Source: Streptomyces marokkonensis
GTDB taxonomy: Bacteria; Actinomycetota; Actinomycetes; Streptomycetales; Streptomycetaceae
Length of the DNA: 64,000 bases
Assembly: GCF_008312835.1 (NCBI RefSeq)
Contig: NZ_VSKS01000009.1
Span: 1-64,000 of the forward strand
Direction of reading: 5' to 3'
The translations under genes and the position numbers were made by a program. The notes under the pieces were generated by a model, which was given only the letters and a program-made list of their open reading frames with translations, had not been told where the DNA came from and made no database searches. Positions 32,137 through 43,021 of the stretch are shown piece by piece (within the stretch, counting starts at the first letter, position 1; the number at the start of each line of letters is the position of its first letter).

Positions 32137-32703
32137 CTACCGGCGCAGGAGGGGCAGCGGGGCGCCCATGACGGCGTACGGCTTGTCGGCGCTCGGGAAG
32201 CGGACCTGGCGGGCGAGGTCCTGGTAGCCGAGCGAGCGGTACAGATGGCGGGCGGGGCTCTCGGTGTCGATCGCGGAGAGGATCGAGCGGGGCCGGCCGG
32301 CGCCGTCGGTGATCGTGGTGATCAGGGCGCGGCCGACGCCGTGCTTCTGGTACCGGGGGTGGACGTGCAGCTCGGTGATGACGAAGGAGTCGTCGAGCCA
32401 GTCGTCGTTGCCCCGGGCGCGCAGATAGGGCTCGACGACGGTGGACCACCAGTGGGTGCGGTCGTTGGGCATGCCGTAGACGAAGCCGGCCAGGCGGCCC
32501 TGGGCGGTGGCGCCGAACGCCCTGGCACCGGGGAAGGTCATGTGGCGCAGCACGATCTGCCGGCGTACGGCCACCTCGTCGGGGCCGAGCCCGAAGGCCA
32601 CCGCCTGCACCTCCAGCGCCTCGTCGACGTGGCCGGGGAGGTCGAGGGGGGCGATCACGATGTCGTCGGGGTGGGAGTGGCCGTGACCCGGAAAGCGCAG
32701 CAT
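32137..32703 (-). CDS. GNAT family N-acetyltransferase
   Basis: This 188-residue protein has the GNAT acetyl-CoA fold: strand beta-4 ending in ITELHVHPRYQKHGVGRALI, where the QKHGVG segment is the pyrophosphate-binding R/QxxGxG/A motif, and a C-terminal SPARHLYRSLGYQ block. The substrate cannot be inferred. The ATG lacks a Shine-Dalgarno sequence, but TAGTCT lies exactly 7 nt upstream, so the mRNA is probably leaderless. It is next to a second GNAT gene on the same strand. Confidence 0.9.
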   Translation of the reverse strand: MLRFPGHGHSHPDDIVIAPLDLPGHVDEALEVQAVAFGLGPDEVAVRRQIVLRHMTFPGARAFGATAQGRLAGFVYGMPNDRTHWWSTVVEPYLRARGNDDWLDDSFVITELHVHPRYQKHGVGRALITTITDGAGRPRSILSAIDTESPARHLYRSLGYQDLARQVRFPSADKPYAVMGAPLPLLRR

Positions 32704-32710
32704 GCCGGGG

Positions 32711-32716
32711 AGACTA
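32711..32716 (-). promoter_or_regulatory. Candidate -10 box for leaderless GNAT mRNA
   Basis: On the minus strand TAGTCT, seven bases and then ATG, the same geometry as at dapA. No ribosome binding site is visible; the -35 region is weak. Confidence 0.4.
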
Positions 32717-32730
32717 CAGGGGCGCGCGCG

Positions 32731-33579
32731 TCAGAACAGCACGCTCATGAAGGCCCCGACCTCCTGGAAGCCGACCCTCTCGTACGTCCTGCGGGCGGGG
32801 GTGTTGAAGTCGTTGACGTAGAGGCTCGCCACCGGGGCGACGTCCCTCAGGGCGTAGCGCAGGACCGCCGCCATGCCGGGCGCCGCGACGCCCGTGCCCC
32901 GGTGTTCGGGGGCCACCCAGACGCCCTGTATCTGGCACGCGCGGTCGGTCGCGGCGCCGATCTCCGCCTTGAAGACGACCCTGCCGTCGGCGTCGAAGCG
33001 GGCGAAGGAGCGGCCCGCGCCGACGAGTTCGGCGACCCGGGCCTGGTAGAGCAGTCCGCCGTCGCCGGCCAGCGGGGAGACGCCGACCTCCTCGGTGAAC
33101 ATCGCGACGCACGCCGGCATGATCGTCTCCAGTTCGTCCTTGCGGACGCGGCGGACGTGCGGGTCCGGGGCCGTGGTGGCGGGCATGCGGTCGGTGACCA
33201 TGAGCGGCTGGTGGGTGCGGACCTCGCGCGCCGGGCCCCACTGGGGTTCGAGCAGCCGCCACAGGGCCGCGGTGGGACCGGCGGGGCCGACGACGGAGGA
33301 ACAGCGGCGGCCGGCCCGGCGGGCGCGGTCGGCGAAGGCACGGACGGCCCGGGGGGTGGCGCAGATGGGCACCAGGTTGGCGCCGGCGTAGCACAGGGAC
33401 GTCAGGACGCCCCCCTCGTACCAGCCCCACATCTCGCCGCCGAGCCGCCACGGGTCGAGGCCGGCGATCTGGACCCGGGCCGCCACGAAGGCGTTCGCGA
33501 CCGGCTCACGGTCGAGTACGGCGAGTGCGGCGTCCAGGTCGCTCGGTTCGAGGACCCGGGAGGTGGTCTGCGTCAACAA
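32731..33579 (-). CDS. DUF4081-GNAT acetyltransferase
   Basis: This 282-residue protein has an N-terminal DUF4081-type domain (LEPSDLDAALAVLDREPVANAFVAARV) and a C-terminal GNAT domain with VWVAPEHRGTGVAAPGMAAVLR and FNTPARRTYERVGFQ. From memory, the Mycobacterium tuberculosis counterpart also lies beside the dxr-rip1-ispG genes. I place the start at the first of two TTG codons (33579), nine bases after GAGG; a GTG further upstream is possible. It follows ispG by 158 bp with a terminator between, and precedes the other GNAT gene. Confidence 0.88.
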   Translation of the reverse strand: MLTQTTSRVLEPSDLDAALAVLDREPVANAFVAARVQIAGLDPWRLGGEMWGWYEGGVLTSLCYAGANLVPICATPRAVRAFADRARRAGRRCSSVVGPAGPTAALWRLLEPQWGPAREVRTHQPLMVTDRMPATTAPDPHVRRVRKDELETIMPACVAMFTEEVGVSPLAGDGGLLYQARVAELVGAGRSFARFDADGRVVFKAEIGAATDRACQIQGVWVAPEHRGTGVAAPGMAAVLRYALRDVAPVASLYVNDFNTPARRTYERVGFQEVGAFMSVLF

Positions 33580-33691
33580 GTGCGGGGGCCTCACACAACG
33601 GGGTCTGCCTGATCTCCGCACTGTACCCGCGGATCCTGGGGACTGCCGCCCCCAGACCCCCGCCTCGGCCCCGGTCGGGGGCCTCGTCCCC

Positions 33692-33724
33692 GGCGCCGGA
33701 CGCGGCGAGTCGCCGTCCGGCGCC
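33692..33724 (-). terminator. Hairpin terminator after ispG
   Basis: An 11-bp perfect stem GGCGCCGGACG/CGTCCGGCGCC (33692-33702 with 33714-33724), extended by inner pairing, begins 13 nt after the ispG stop. Confidence 0.75.
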
Positions 33725-33737
33725 CAGGGGGTTTCCG

Positions 33738-34895
<1,158 letters not shown>

Positions 34896-35023
34896 CTGCT
34901 GTGCAACCCCAAGTCGTGGATCAAGGTCCGGCTCCCGTGAGCAGCGGGCTCCGGGCTCCGGGCTCCGAGATTACGGCAATGGCCGACGCCCGGGCACATC
35001 GTGCCCGTGAACCCGCCCGACGG

Positions 35024-35059
35024 ACGACGGCCCGGAACGCAAGGGTTCCGGGCCGTCGT
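35024..35059 (-). terminator. Hairpin terminator after rseP
   Basis: A perfect 15-bp stem (35024-35038 with 35045-35059) with a 6-nt loop lies 27 nt after the rseP stop and before ispG. It suggests that ispG has its own promoter in 34896-35020, a stretch that also carries three GGGCTCC units. Confidence 0.8.
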
Positions 35060-35086
35060 GAACAGCGGGTGCCGGGTGGGCGAGGG

Positions 35087-36391
35087 CTACGAGATCCGCA
35101 CCGGGTTCACCACGTCCGCGATCAGGACGAGGATGGTGAAGCAGACGAAGATCCCGGCCACCACGTAGGCCACCGGCATCAGTTTCGCCACGTCGAACGG
35201 TCCCGGGTCGGGCCTGCGCAGCACCCTGGCGAGGTTGCGGCGCAGCGACTCCCACAGCGCGCCCGCGATGTGCCCGCCGTCGAGCGGCAGCAGCGGAAGC
35301 ATGTTGAACAGGAACAGGGAGAGGTTGAAGCCCGCGAGCAGCATCACGAACATGGCCATCTGCTGTGAGGCGGGGATCTCGAGGGTGGCGATCTCGCCGC
35401 CGACCCGGGCCGCGCCGACGACGCCCATCGGGGAGTCGGGTTCGCGCGGGCCGTCTCCGAAGGCGGCGTCCCACAGGGCGGGGATCTTGGACGGCAGGGC
35501 GGCGAGGGAGTCGACGGCGTCGCCGACCCGGTCGGTCATCCAGACCACGGAGTCCCCGAAGTCCTGTTTGACCACGCCGGTGGCCGCGCTGAAGCCGAGG
35601 AAGCCGGCCTTGACGTACTCGCCCTCGACGTAGGCGCCGCTGCCGTCCTTCCTGGCGACCATGTTGGTGGCGATCTCCGCCTGGAGGGTCACCTCCTGAC
35701 CGTCGCGGTCGACGACGATCGGCACGCTCTTGCCGGCGCTGTCGCGGATCAGGTCGGAGAGGACGCCCCAGTCGTCGGTGCGCACGCCCGCGAAGGCGAC
35801 GATCCTGTCGCCGGCCTTCAGGCCGGCGGCCTCGGCCGGGGACCGGGGGTCGGACTTCCTGCACTCGTCGCGGTTCTCGGTCTGCGAGATCACGCACTGC
35901 GAGACCGAGCTCACCGTCGTGGTCTGCTGCTGGATGCCGAAGCCCATCAGCACGATCAGGAACAGCACGACCGCGAGGATCAGGTTCATGAACGGGCCCG
36001 CGAACATCACGACGACCCGTTTCCACGGCTTGCGCGTGTAGAACAGGCGCTTCTCGTCGCCGGGCCTGAGCTCCTCGAAGGCGGCGGAGCGGGCGTCCTC
36101 GATCATGCCGCGCCACGGCGAGGTGGAGCGGGCCTCCAGCCGGCCGTCGGGGCCGGGCGGGAACATGCCGATCATGCGGATGTAGCCGCCGAAGGGGATC
36201 GCCTTGACGCCGTACTCGGTCTCGCCCCGGTTCCGCGACCAGAGGGTCGGGCCGAAGCCGACCATGTACTGCGGTACACGGATGCCGAACATCTTGGCGG
36301 TGGACAGGTGTCCCAGCTCGTGCCAGGCGATCGAGAACAGCAGGCCGGCCGCGAAGACGACTATGCCGAGGATGAACATCAGGGTCGTCAT
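35087..36391 (-). CDS. rseP: Site-2 intramembrane metalloprotease (RseP/Rip1 family)
   Basis: This 434-residue inner-membrane zinc protease cleaves transmembrane proteins such as anti-sigma factors. The zinc motif HELGH sits in the first transmembrane helix ([17 protein letters not shown]), a PDZ domain follows in the middle ([23 protein letters not shown]), and the second active-site motif [11 protein letters not shown] is in a later helix. I count four membrane segments. The start ATG 36391 overlaps the dxr stop (ATGA); an in-frame extension to 36586 is a shadow of dxr. The substrate is unknown; no anti-sigma factor lies in the window. Confidence 0.96.
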   Translation of the reverse strand: MTTLMFILGIVVFAAGLLFSIAWHELGHLSTAKMFGIRVPQYMVGFGPTLWSRNRGETEYGVKAIPFGGYIRMIGMFPPGPDGRLEARSTSPWRGMIEDARSAAFEELRPGDEKRLFYTRKPWKRVVVMFAGPFMNLILAVVLFLIVLMGFGIQQQTTTVSSVSQCVISQTENRDECRKSDPRSPAEAAGLKAGDRIVAFAGVRTDDWGVLSDLIRDSAGKSVPIVVDRDGQEVTLQAEIATNMVARKDGSGAYVEGEYVKAGFLGFSAATGVVKQDFGDSVVWMTDRVGDAVDSLAALPSKIPALWDAAFGDGPREPDSPMGVVGAARVGGEIATLEIPASQQMAMFVMLLAGFNLSLFLFNMLPLLPLDGGHIAGALWESLRRNLARVLRRPDPGPFDVAKLMPVAYVVAGIFVCFTILVLIADVVNPVRIS

Positions 36392-37650
36392 GCACGCGCC
36401 TCCGCGCTCGCCGTCCGGACTGTCAGTTCCCGGGCCCTTCGGCGGGCCCATGTCTCCGCTTCGAGGACGTCCGGAACGGTCAGTGAGGTTCCCGTCGCCG
36501 GGGTGCCGTGTTCCTCGACCACCCGGGTGACCGTCTCCATGATCCCGAGGTACGGCAGCGCGCCGGCGCGGAAGGCCTCGACGCACTCCTCGTTCGCGGC
36601 ATTGAACACCGCCGGGGCGGTGCCCGCGAGCTCACCGACGTGCCGGGCGAGGTTCACCGAGGGGAACGCCTCGTTGTCGAGGGGGAAGAACTCCCAGGTG
36701 GACGCCTTGCTCCAGTCGAAGACCGGGGCGGCGCCGGGGACCCGTTCGGGCCAGCCGAGGCCGATGGCGATGGGCCCGCGCATGTCGGGGGGCGTCGCCT
36801 GGGCCAGTGTCGATCCGTCCGTGAACTCAACCATCGAGTGGACATACGACTGCGGGTGCACGACGACCTCAATGCGGTCGAAGGGAATGTCGTAGAGCAG
36901 GTGCGCCTCGATGACCTCGAGGCCCTTGTTGACGAGGGTCGCGGAGTTGATCGTGATGACCGGGCCCATGGCCCAGGTGGGGTGCGCGAGGGCGTCCTCG
37001 ACGGTGACGTCCGCCAGCTGCTCCCTGGTGCGGCCGCGGAAGGGGCCGCCGGAGGCGGTGACGACGAGCCTCTGGACATCGGCGCGGGTGCCGGCGGCCA
37101 GCGCCTGGAAGAGTGCGGCGTGCTCGGAGTCGACCGGGATGATCTGGCCCGGCTCGGCGATCGCCTTGACCAGCGGGCCGCCGACGATGAGCGACTCCTT
37201 GTTGGCGAGCGCGAGGGTGCGGCCCGCCTCCAGGGCGGCGAGGGTCGGGGCGAGTCCGATGGAGCCGGTGATGCCGTTGAGGACGGTGTGGCAGTCGGAG
37301 GCGGCGAGCTGTGTGGCCGCGTCGGGTCCGGCCAGGATCTCGGGCAGCGGCTCCCCCGCGTCGTACTGCGCGGACAGCGCCTCGCGCAGCGCCGGTACGA
37401 CGTCCTCGCGGGCGACGGCGACCGTGCGCACCCGCAGCCGGCGGGCCTGCTCGGCGAGGAGGGCGACCCGGCCGCCGTTGGCGGACAGGGCGGTGACCCG
37501 GAAGCGGTCGGGGTTGCGCAGCACGAGGTCGATGGCCTGGGTGCCGATCGACCCGGTGGAGCCGAGGATCACCACGTCCTTCGGGCCGTCTCCCACCAGG
37601 GGGTCGAACACCAGGTGCGGATCGGCGAGCGGGGCTGGAGCGTCGGTCAT
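36388..37650 (-). CDS. dxr: 1-deoxy-D-xylulose 5-phosphate reductoisomerase
   Basis: This 420-residue enzyme converts DXP to MEP, the first committed step of the MEP isoprenoid pathway, with NADPH. It has the dinucleotide motif [14 protein letters not shown], the ANKES segment, and the catalytic/metal region [20 protein letters not shown] with [15 protein letters not shown] chose ATG 37650 (MTDAPAPL); an ATG three codons upstream (37659) is an equal candidate since both lack a strong ribosome binding site. It is translationally coupled to rseP. Confidence 0.96.
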   Translation of the reverse strand: MTDAPAPLADPHLVFDPLVGDGPKDVVILGSTGSIGTQAIDLVLRNPDRFRVTALSANGGRVALLAEQARRLRVRTVAVAREDVVPALREALSAQYDAGEPLPEILAGPDAATQLAASDCHTVLNGITGSIGLAPTLAALEAGRTLALANKESLIVGGPLVKAIAEPGQIIPVDSEHAALFQALAAGTRADVQRLVVTASGGPFRGRTREQLADVTVEDALAHPTWAMGPVITINSATLVNKGLEVIEAHLLYDIPFDRIEVVVHPQSYVHSMVEFTDGSTLAQATPPDMRGPIAIGLGWPERVPGAAPVFDWSKASTWEFFPLDNEAFPSVNLARHVGELAGTAPAVFNAANEECVEAFRAGALPYLGIMETVTRVVEEHGTPATGTSLTVPDVLEAETWARRRARELTVRTASAEARA

Positions 37651-37689
37651 GGACCCCATTGTGTCGGGTCCCGGCCACCGCCGGGGCCC

Positions 37690-37708
37690 CGCCCCGGCCA
37701 CCGGGGCG
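37690..37708 (-). terminator. Short hairpin after acyl-CoA dehydrogenase gene
   Basis: Eight-bp GC stem CGCCCCGG/CCGGGGCG (37690-37697 with 37701-37708) with a 3-nt loop, about 68 nt after the stop of the leftward acyl-CoA dehydrogenase gene. Confidence 0.5.
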
Positions 37709-37775
37709 TGTGTTCTTCCGCGTGGAGGGCGGCGGCCGGAGCGCCCGGCCGTCCGCCCCCTCGCGTCCCGGCGGG

Positions 37776-39716
37776 TCAGCGGACCGGGCGGTGCACGTTC
37801 TCCCGCTGCGACGGACCCGGGGTGGCGTCGGCGATCCAGGGACCGTCGTCGGAGGGGTCGACGACGCCCTGCTCGAGCCATTCGTAGGTGCCGGAGAGCA
37901 CGCCCTTGACGACCTTGCGGTCGAGGTCGTCGGTGTTGGTCCACAGCCGGCCGAAGAGCTCCTCGACGCGGATGCGGGCCTGGCGGCAGAAGGCGTCGGC
38001 GAGCTGGTAGGCCTCGCGGCCGTGGTCGCCGCGGCGGCGCAGGAGTTCCGCGCGGACGCAGGCGGCGCTCATCGCGAACAGCTCGGCGCCGATGTCGACG
38101 ATGCGGCCCAGGAAGCCCTGCTTGGTCTCCATCCTCCCCTGCCAGCGGGACATGGCGTAGAAGGTGGAGCGGGCCAGCTTGCGGGAGGTGCGCTCGACGT
38201 AGCGCAGATGCGGGGACAGGTCGACCCCGTGCCTGAACTCGTTGTAGGAGCCGGGGAGCTGTCCCGGTCCTGCGACGAGTTTCGGCAGCCACTTGGCGTA
38301 GAAGACGCCCGCGCCCGCCCCTGCCTTCGCCTTTTCGCCGAGGGTCTTCTCCGGGTCGATCAGGTCGCCGGCGACCGAGAGGTGGGCGTCGACGGCCTCG
38401 CGCGCGATCAGCAGGTGCATGATCTCGGTGGAGCCCTCGAAGATCCGGTTGATGCGCAGGTCACGCAGCATCTGCTCGGCCGGGACCGCGCGTTCGCCGC
38501 GCGCGCGGAGGGAGTCGGCGGTCTCGAAGCCGCGTCCGCCGCGGATCTGGACCAGTTCGTCGGCCATCAGGCAGGCCATCTCCGAGCCGTACAGCTTGGC
38601 GAGGGCGGCCTCGATGCGGATGTCGTTGCGGTTCTCGTCGGCCATCTGCGAGGACAGGTCGACCACGGCCTCCAGCGCGAAGGTGGTCGCCGCGATGAAC
38701 GCGATCTTGGAGCCGACGGCCTCGTGCAGCGCGACGGGCTTGCCCCACTGCTCGCGGGCCGCCGACCACTCGCGGGCGATCTTCAGGCACCACTTGCCGG
38801 AGCCGACGCACATCGCGGGCAGCGACAGCCGTCCGGTGTTGAGCGTGGTGAGGGCGATCTTGAGGCCCTGGCCCTCCTCGCCGATGCGGTGGGCGGCGGG
38901 GACGCGGACCCGGTGGAAGCGGGTGACACCGTTCTCGAGTCCGCGCAGGCCCATGAAGGCGTTGCGATTCTCGACGGTGATGCCCTCGGAGCCGGCCTCC
39001 ACGACGAAGGCGGTGATGCCGCCGCGGTGGCCCTCGGACCTCGGCACCCGCGCCATGACCACGAGGAGGTCGGCGACCACGCCGTTGGTGGTCCACAGCT
39101 TCACGCCGTCGAGCACGTACTCGTCGCCGTCGGGGACGGCGGTGGTGGCGAGCCGGGCCGGGTCGGAGCCCACGTCGGGCTCGGTGAGCAGGAAGGCGGA
39201 GATGTCGGTGCGGGCGCAGCGCGGCAGGAAGGTCTCCTTCTGCTCCCGCGTGCCGAAGATCTTCAGTGGCTGCGGGACGCCGATCGACTGGTGCGCGGAG
39301 AGCAGGGCGCCGATCGCCGGGCTGGCGGAGCCGACCAGGGCGAGGGCCTTGTTGTAGTAGACCTGGGTGAGGCCGAGGCCGCCGTACTTGGTGTCGATCT
39401 TCATGCCGAGGGCGCCGAGCTCCTTGAGCCCGGTGATGACCTCGTCGGGGATGCGCGCCTCGCGTTCGATCACGGCCCCGTCGATCTTCGTCTCGCAGAA
39501 GTCGCGGAGTTTGGCGAGGAACTCCTCACCGCGCTGGGCGTCCTCGTCGGCGGGGAGGGGGTGGGGGTGGATCAGGTCGAGCCGGAAGCGGCCGAGGAAC
39601 AGTTCCTTGGCGAAGCTGGGCTTGCGCCAGTCCTGTTCCCGGGCGGCCTCCGCGACCTCACGGGCCTCCCGTTCGGTGACCGTGGGCCGGGACGGAGACT
39701 CGGGTACTGCGGACAT
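37776..39716 (-). CDS. Long acyl-CoA dehydrogenase with C-terminal extension
   Basis: This 646-residue flavoprotein oxidises acyl-CoA to enoyl-CoA. The usual ACAD core (about 70-470) shows AFLLTEPDVGSDPARLATTA, the RGGRGFETADSLR region and RINRIFEGSTEIMHL, where the glutamate of IFEGSTE fits the catalytic base position of long-chain enzymes. A further 150-170 residues follow, like VLCAD/ACAD9-type enzymes, which suggests long-chain substrates or membrane association. I use ATG 39716 (MSAVPESPSR) with GAGGTGAG upstream; the in-frame extension to 39833 is unlikely. The gene stands alone. Confidence 0.93.
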   Translation of the reverse strand: MSAVPESPSRPTVTEREAREVAEAAREQDWRKPSFAKELFLGRFRLDLIHPHPLPADEDAQRGEEFLAKLRDFCETKIDGAVIEREARIPDEVITGLKELGALGMKIDTKYGGLGLTQVYYNKALALVGSASPAIGALLSAHQSIGVPQPLKIFGTREQKETFLPRCARTDISAFLLTEPDVGSDPARLATTAVPDGDEYVLDGVKLWTTNGVVADLLVVMARVPRSEGHRGGITAFVVEAGSEGITVENRNAFMGLRGLENGVTRFHRVRVPAAHRIGEEGQGLKIALTTLNTGRLSLPAMCVGSGKWCLKIAREWSAAREQWGKPVALHEAVGSKIAFIAATTFALEAVVDLSSQMADENRNDIRIEAALAKLYGSEMACLMADELVQIRGGRGFETADSLRARGERAVPAEQMLRDLRINRIFEGSTEIMHLLIAREAVDAHLSVAGDLIDPEKTLGEKAKAGAGAGVFYAKWLPKLVAGPGQLPGSYNEFRHGVDLSPHLRYVERTSRKLARSTFYAMSRWQGRMETKQGFLGRIVDIGAELFAMSAACVRAELLRRRGDHGREAYQLADAFCRQARIRVEELFGRLWTNTDDLDRKVVKGVLSGTYEWLEQGVVDPSDDGPWIADATPGPSQRENVHRPVR

Positions 39717-39840
39717 GAGGCTCACCTCGCCGCGAATAGGTGGGAGTCGTTCGTTACTGACTGGTGCTACCCGTTCGTATGTACCCGATTCGTAGCGACC
39801 CTGCCACCCTTCGTGCGGCCGTTCGGCCGACACGCCCGCC

Positions 39841-40524
39841 TCAGCGGGCGGGCGCCGGCAGGGTGAGGCGGCCGTCGTGGACCTCGGCGATCCGGTCGAC
39901 GGCGGTGAGCAGGGCGCGGTCGTGGGTGACCAGGACGGTGGCGGTGGCGCGCCGGTGGGTGAGCCGGGTGAGCAGGTCCATCACGGCGGCGCCGCGTTCG
40001 TGGTCGAGGGCGCTCGTGGGTTCGTCGACCAGCAGGACGGTGGGGTCGTTCATCAGGGCGCGGGCGATGTTCACCCGTTGGCGCTGGCCGCCGGAGAGCT
40101 GGTGGGGGCGGCGGCCCGCCTGGCCGGCGAGGCCGACCGCGTCGAGCAGTTCCAGGGCCCGGCCGCGGGCCCTCCCCGGCGAGCGGCCGTCGATCCCGGC
40201 CATGACCTGGAGCTGTTCGGCGGCGGTGAGGGAGGGCAGCAGGTTGGGCTGCTGGAAGACGATGCCGATGCTGCGGCGGCGCAGTTCGGTGAGGTCGCCC
40301 CGGCTCAGGCCGGCCGTCGGGGTGCCGTCGACGGTGACGGTGCCGGAGTCGGGGGTGACGAGGGTCGCGGCGACGGCGAGCAGGCTGGACTTGCCGGAAC
40401 CGGAGGGCCCGACGACGGCCGTGACGGTGCCCCGGGGGACGTCGAGGGTGACCCGGTCGAGGGCGGTCAGACGGGTGCCGCCGTCGGGGTAGGTGAGGGT
40501 GACGTCGGTCAGTTCGAGGCTCAT
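39841..40524 (-). CDS. ABC transporter ATP-binding protein (MacB/LolD type)
   Basis: This 227-residue ATPase has Walker A GPSGSGKSS, the signature LSGGQRQRV, Walker B VLLVDEPTS and the H-loop LVTHD in the expected order, of the FtsE/LolD/MacB subfamily that works with FtsX-like permeases. Its ATG overlaps the stop of the permease gene (ATGA), so the two form one exporter or mechanotransmission complex. The divergent histidine kinase and response regulator next door suggest regulation by that pair; such arrangements often answer to cell-envelope antibiotics. Confidence 0.95.
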   Translation of the reverse strand: MSLELTDVTLTYPDGGTRLTALDRVTLDVPRGTVTAVVGPSGSGKSSLLAVAATLVTPDSGTVTVDGTPTAGLSRGDLTELRRRSIGIVFQQPNLLPSLTAAEQLQVMAGIDGRSPGRARGRALELLDAVGLAGQAGRRPHQLSGGQRQRVNIARALMNDPTVLLVDEPTSALDHERGAAVMDLLTRLTHRRATATVLVTHDRALLTAVDRIAEVHDGRLTLPAPAR

Positions 40525-41612
40525 CGGGCGCTCCCCAGGGCGGTCAGCGGGTCGACGGAGGTGATGCGGCGGATGGACAGGGCGGCCCCGAGCGCGCCGA
40601 GGACGATCATCACGGCGGCGGGGGCCAGGACGGTCGCGGGGGTCAGTGCGAAGGGGATGTCGGAGCCGGAGACGGCGGCGCCGATCGCGGCGGCGACGGC
40701 GGTGCCGGCCAGGGTCCCGCCGGTCAGCAGCACCAGTGCCTGGCCGAGGGCGTCCGCCAGCAGGCGGCGCGTGGGGGCGCCCAGTGCCTTCAGTACGGCG
40801 ACGTCACCGCTGCGCTGGATGGTCCACACAGTGAAGAAGGCGCCGACGACCAGGGCGGAGATGGCGAACAGGAAGCCGCGCATGAGCTGCAGGGAGCCGT
40901 TCTCGGAGGTGTAGGAGCCGATCGCGGAGAGGGACGCGTCCTTGGTGACGGTCCTGGTGCCGGCGGCTCGGTCGCCGGCCGCGAGGTCGGCGCCCGGGGC
41001 GGTGTCGAGGGCGATGACGGTGGCGACGGGACCGCCTCCGCGGGCACCGGTGGGCGGGGCGAGGGAGTTCCAGGTGTCCAGAGAGGCCCAGACGACGGGG
41101 GTGTGGCTGAAGGAGGCGTCCCCGCGCGTCGCGGCGACGGTCAGCTCCCGGCCGGCGAGGGTGACGGAGTCGCCCGCGCCGACGCCGAGTCCCTCGGCCG
41201 CGGCGGTCGACATGACCACCGTGCCGTCCTCGATCCGGTCGCCGTCGGGGGCCAGCGAGGAGCCCGGCAGGACGCCGAAGACGGAGACGCCGGTGGCGCG
41301 CTCACCGGCGTTCGCCCTGGTGGTGGTGATGCCGAGCGGCTCGGCGCCGGTGACACCGGGGGTGTTCGCCCACAGCCGCCACTGCTGTTCGGTGACGGCG
41401 GAGTCGGCGTACGAGAGGTCCTGGCCGGCGGCGGGAGCGGCGAAGGCGATCCGGTCGGCGGGCAGCCCGGTGACGGCGGAGACGTTCTGCCGGGCGAGCC
41501 CGGCGGTCAGACCGGACAGGAGGCCGACCAGCAGGGTGATCAGGACGACGACGGTGCCCATCAAGGCGAATCGCCCCTTGGCGAACGTGAGATCCCTCCA
41601 GGCGACGAACAT
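40521..41612 (-). CDS. FtsX-family ABC transporter permease
   Basis: This 363-residue membrane protein has the FtsX/MacB topology: one N-terminal transmembrane helix (MGTVVVLITLLVGLLSGLTAGL), a large extracellular domain (about 40-235) and three C-terminal helices, including the FtsX-typical VAVLKALGAPTRRLLADALGQALVLL. The start is ATG 41612 (MFVAWRDLTFAKGRFALMG); an in-frame extension to 41759 lacks support. It precedes and overlaps the ATPase gene. A 170-bp promoter region separates it from the divergent histidine kinase. Confidence 0.93.
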   Translation of the reverse strand: MFVAWRDLTFAKGRFALMGTVVVLITLLVGLLSGLTAGLARQNVSAVTGLPADRIAFAAPAAGQDLSYADSAVTEQQWRLWANTPGVTGAEPLGITTTRANAGERATGVSVFGVLPGSSLAPDGDRIEDGTVVMSTAAAEGLGVGAGDSVTLAGRELTVAATRGDASFSHTPVVWASLDTWNSLAPPTGARGGGPVATVIALDTAPGADLAAGDRAAGTRTVTKDASLSAIGSYTSENGSLQLMRGFLFAISALVVGAFFTVWTIQRSGDVAVLKALGAPTRRLLADALGQALVLLTGGTLAGTAVAAAIGAAVSGSDIPFALTPATVLAPAAVMIVLGALGAALSIRRITSVDPLTALGSAR

Positions 41613-41782
41613 GTCCTGACCTGCCCCTGCGATCGGTGGAAACGGTGTGCTCCCACCGTCGCGCCCGGCACGGGCAGCGGGCATCGCGCCCAGGAGGGGA
41701 CTTTGGGAATCGAAGGATCGGTGGGCGTCTCCACCTTTTGATCGATGCCCGGTATGCACATTTTTCCGTAGGGTGGGGGGTG

Positions 41783-43021
41783 ATGAACAGCCTCACTCCG
41801 ACCACCCGGGCCCTGGCCCGGTGTCTGCACCTGCTCGTGGCCGGCCTGCTCGCGCCGGCCGCCGTGCGGGCACTGACCGGGGACACGGCGCACGCGGGTG
41901 CCGTGGCCGGCGTGTGTGCCGCCATGGCGGGGGTCTACGCGGTCGGGCCGCTCACCCCGGCCGTTTCCGCCTCCCGCCGCGCCGCCGCGTGGTGGCTGGC
42001 GGCGCTCGGCTCGGTCTGGCTGCTGTTGCTGGCGCTGACCCCGGACGGGGTGTGGCTGGCGTTCCCGCTGTACTTCCTCCAGCTGCACCTGCTGTCGCGG
42101 CGCGGCGGGCTGCTCGCGGTCGCGGGCACGGCCGTCGCCGCGATCACCGCGTTCGCCGCGCACCGGGGCGGGTTCTCCCCCGCCCTGGCCGTCGGGCCCG
42201 CGCTCGGCGCGGCCGTCGCCGTGGCGGTGGTGTGGGGTTACCAGGCCCTGTACCGGGAGAGCGAGGGGCGCCGCCGGCTGATCGAGGAGCTCACCGTCAC
42301 CCGCGCCGATCTGGCCGCCGCGCAGCACACCGCGGGCGTGCTGGCCGAGCGTGAGCGACTGGCCCGCGAGATCCACGACACCCTCGCCCAGGGTCTGTCG
42401 AGCATCCAGTTGCTGCTGCGCGCCGCCGAACGCGCCCTGCCCGGCCGCCCCGAGGCCGCCGCCGCGCATGTCGTGCAGGCCCGGCAGGCGGCCGTCGGTA
42501 ATCTCGCCGAGGCCCGCCGGTTCGTCGCCGCCCTCACCCCGCCCGCGCTGGAGGGCACCACGCTGGCGGGCGCCCTGGAGCGGCTGTGCGCCACCACGAG
42601 CGCCCAGCACCCCGTCGCCGTCCGCTTCCACCGCACCGGCCCGCCCCGTTCACTGCCGACCGCCGTCGAGGTGGCCCTGCTGCGCATCGCCCAGTCCGCC
42701 CTGTCCAACACCGTCCGCCACGCCCGCGCCACCACCGGCGAGGTCACCCTGAGCCACGCCGACGGCGGCGTGCGGCTCGATGTGGTCGACGACGGCACCG
42801 GGTTCGACCCCGGGCGGCTTCCGGCGCCGGACCCGGCCGCCGGCGGGTTCGGCATCGCCGCGATGCGGGCACGGGCCCGCTCCCTCGGCGGCACTCTCGT
42901 CCTGGAGTCGTCCCCGGGCCGCGGCACCGCCCTGTCGGCACGGTTTCCCGTCGACGCGCCGGACCAGGACGCCGGCGCCCCTGACGGCGACATCGTCACC
43001 CCGCACGAGAACGAGGCCTGA
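41783..43021 (+). CDS. NarL-type sensor histidine kinase
   Basis: This 412-residue membrane kinase has five or six transmembrane helices in the first 150 residues and no large extracellular sensor, like intramembrane-sensing kinases. A HisKA_3 domain follows with the phosphoacceptor histidine in LAREIHDTLAQGL (His198), then an ATPase domain with NTVRHARA (N box), DDGTGFDP and GGFGIAAMRARA. The start is ATG 41783, with a G-rich site upstream; GTG 41780 is also possible. Its stop is immediately followed by the GTG of the response regulator. It is divergent from the ABC permease and probably controls it. Confidence 0.94.
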   Translation: MNSLTPTTRALARCLHLLVAGLLAPAAVRALTGDTAHAGAVAGVCAAMAGVYAVGPLTPAVSASRRAAAWWLAALGSVWLLLLALTPDGVWLAFPLYFLQLHLLSRRGGLLAVAGTAVAAITAFAAHRGGFSPALAVGPALGAAVAVAVVWGYQALYRESEGRRRLIEELTVTRADLAAAQHTAGVLAERERLAREIHDTLAQGLSSIQLLLRAAERALPGRPEAAAAHVVQARQAAVGNLAEARRFVAALTPPALEGTTLAGALERLCATTSAQHPVAVRFHRTGPPRSLPTAVEVALLRIAQSALSNTVRHARATTGEVTLSHADGGVRLDVVDDGTGFDPGRLPAPDPAAGGFGIAAMRARARSLGGTLVLESSPGRGTALSARFPVDAPDQDAGAPDGDIVTPHENEA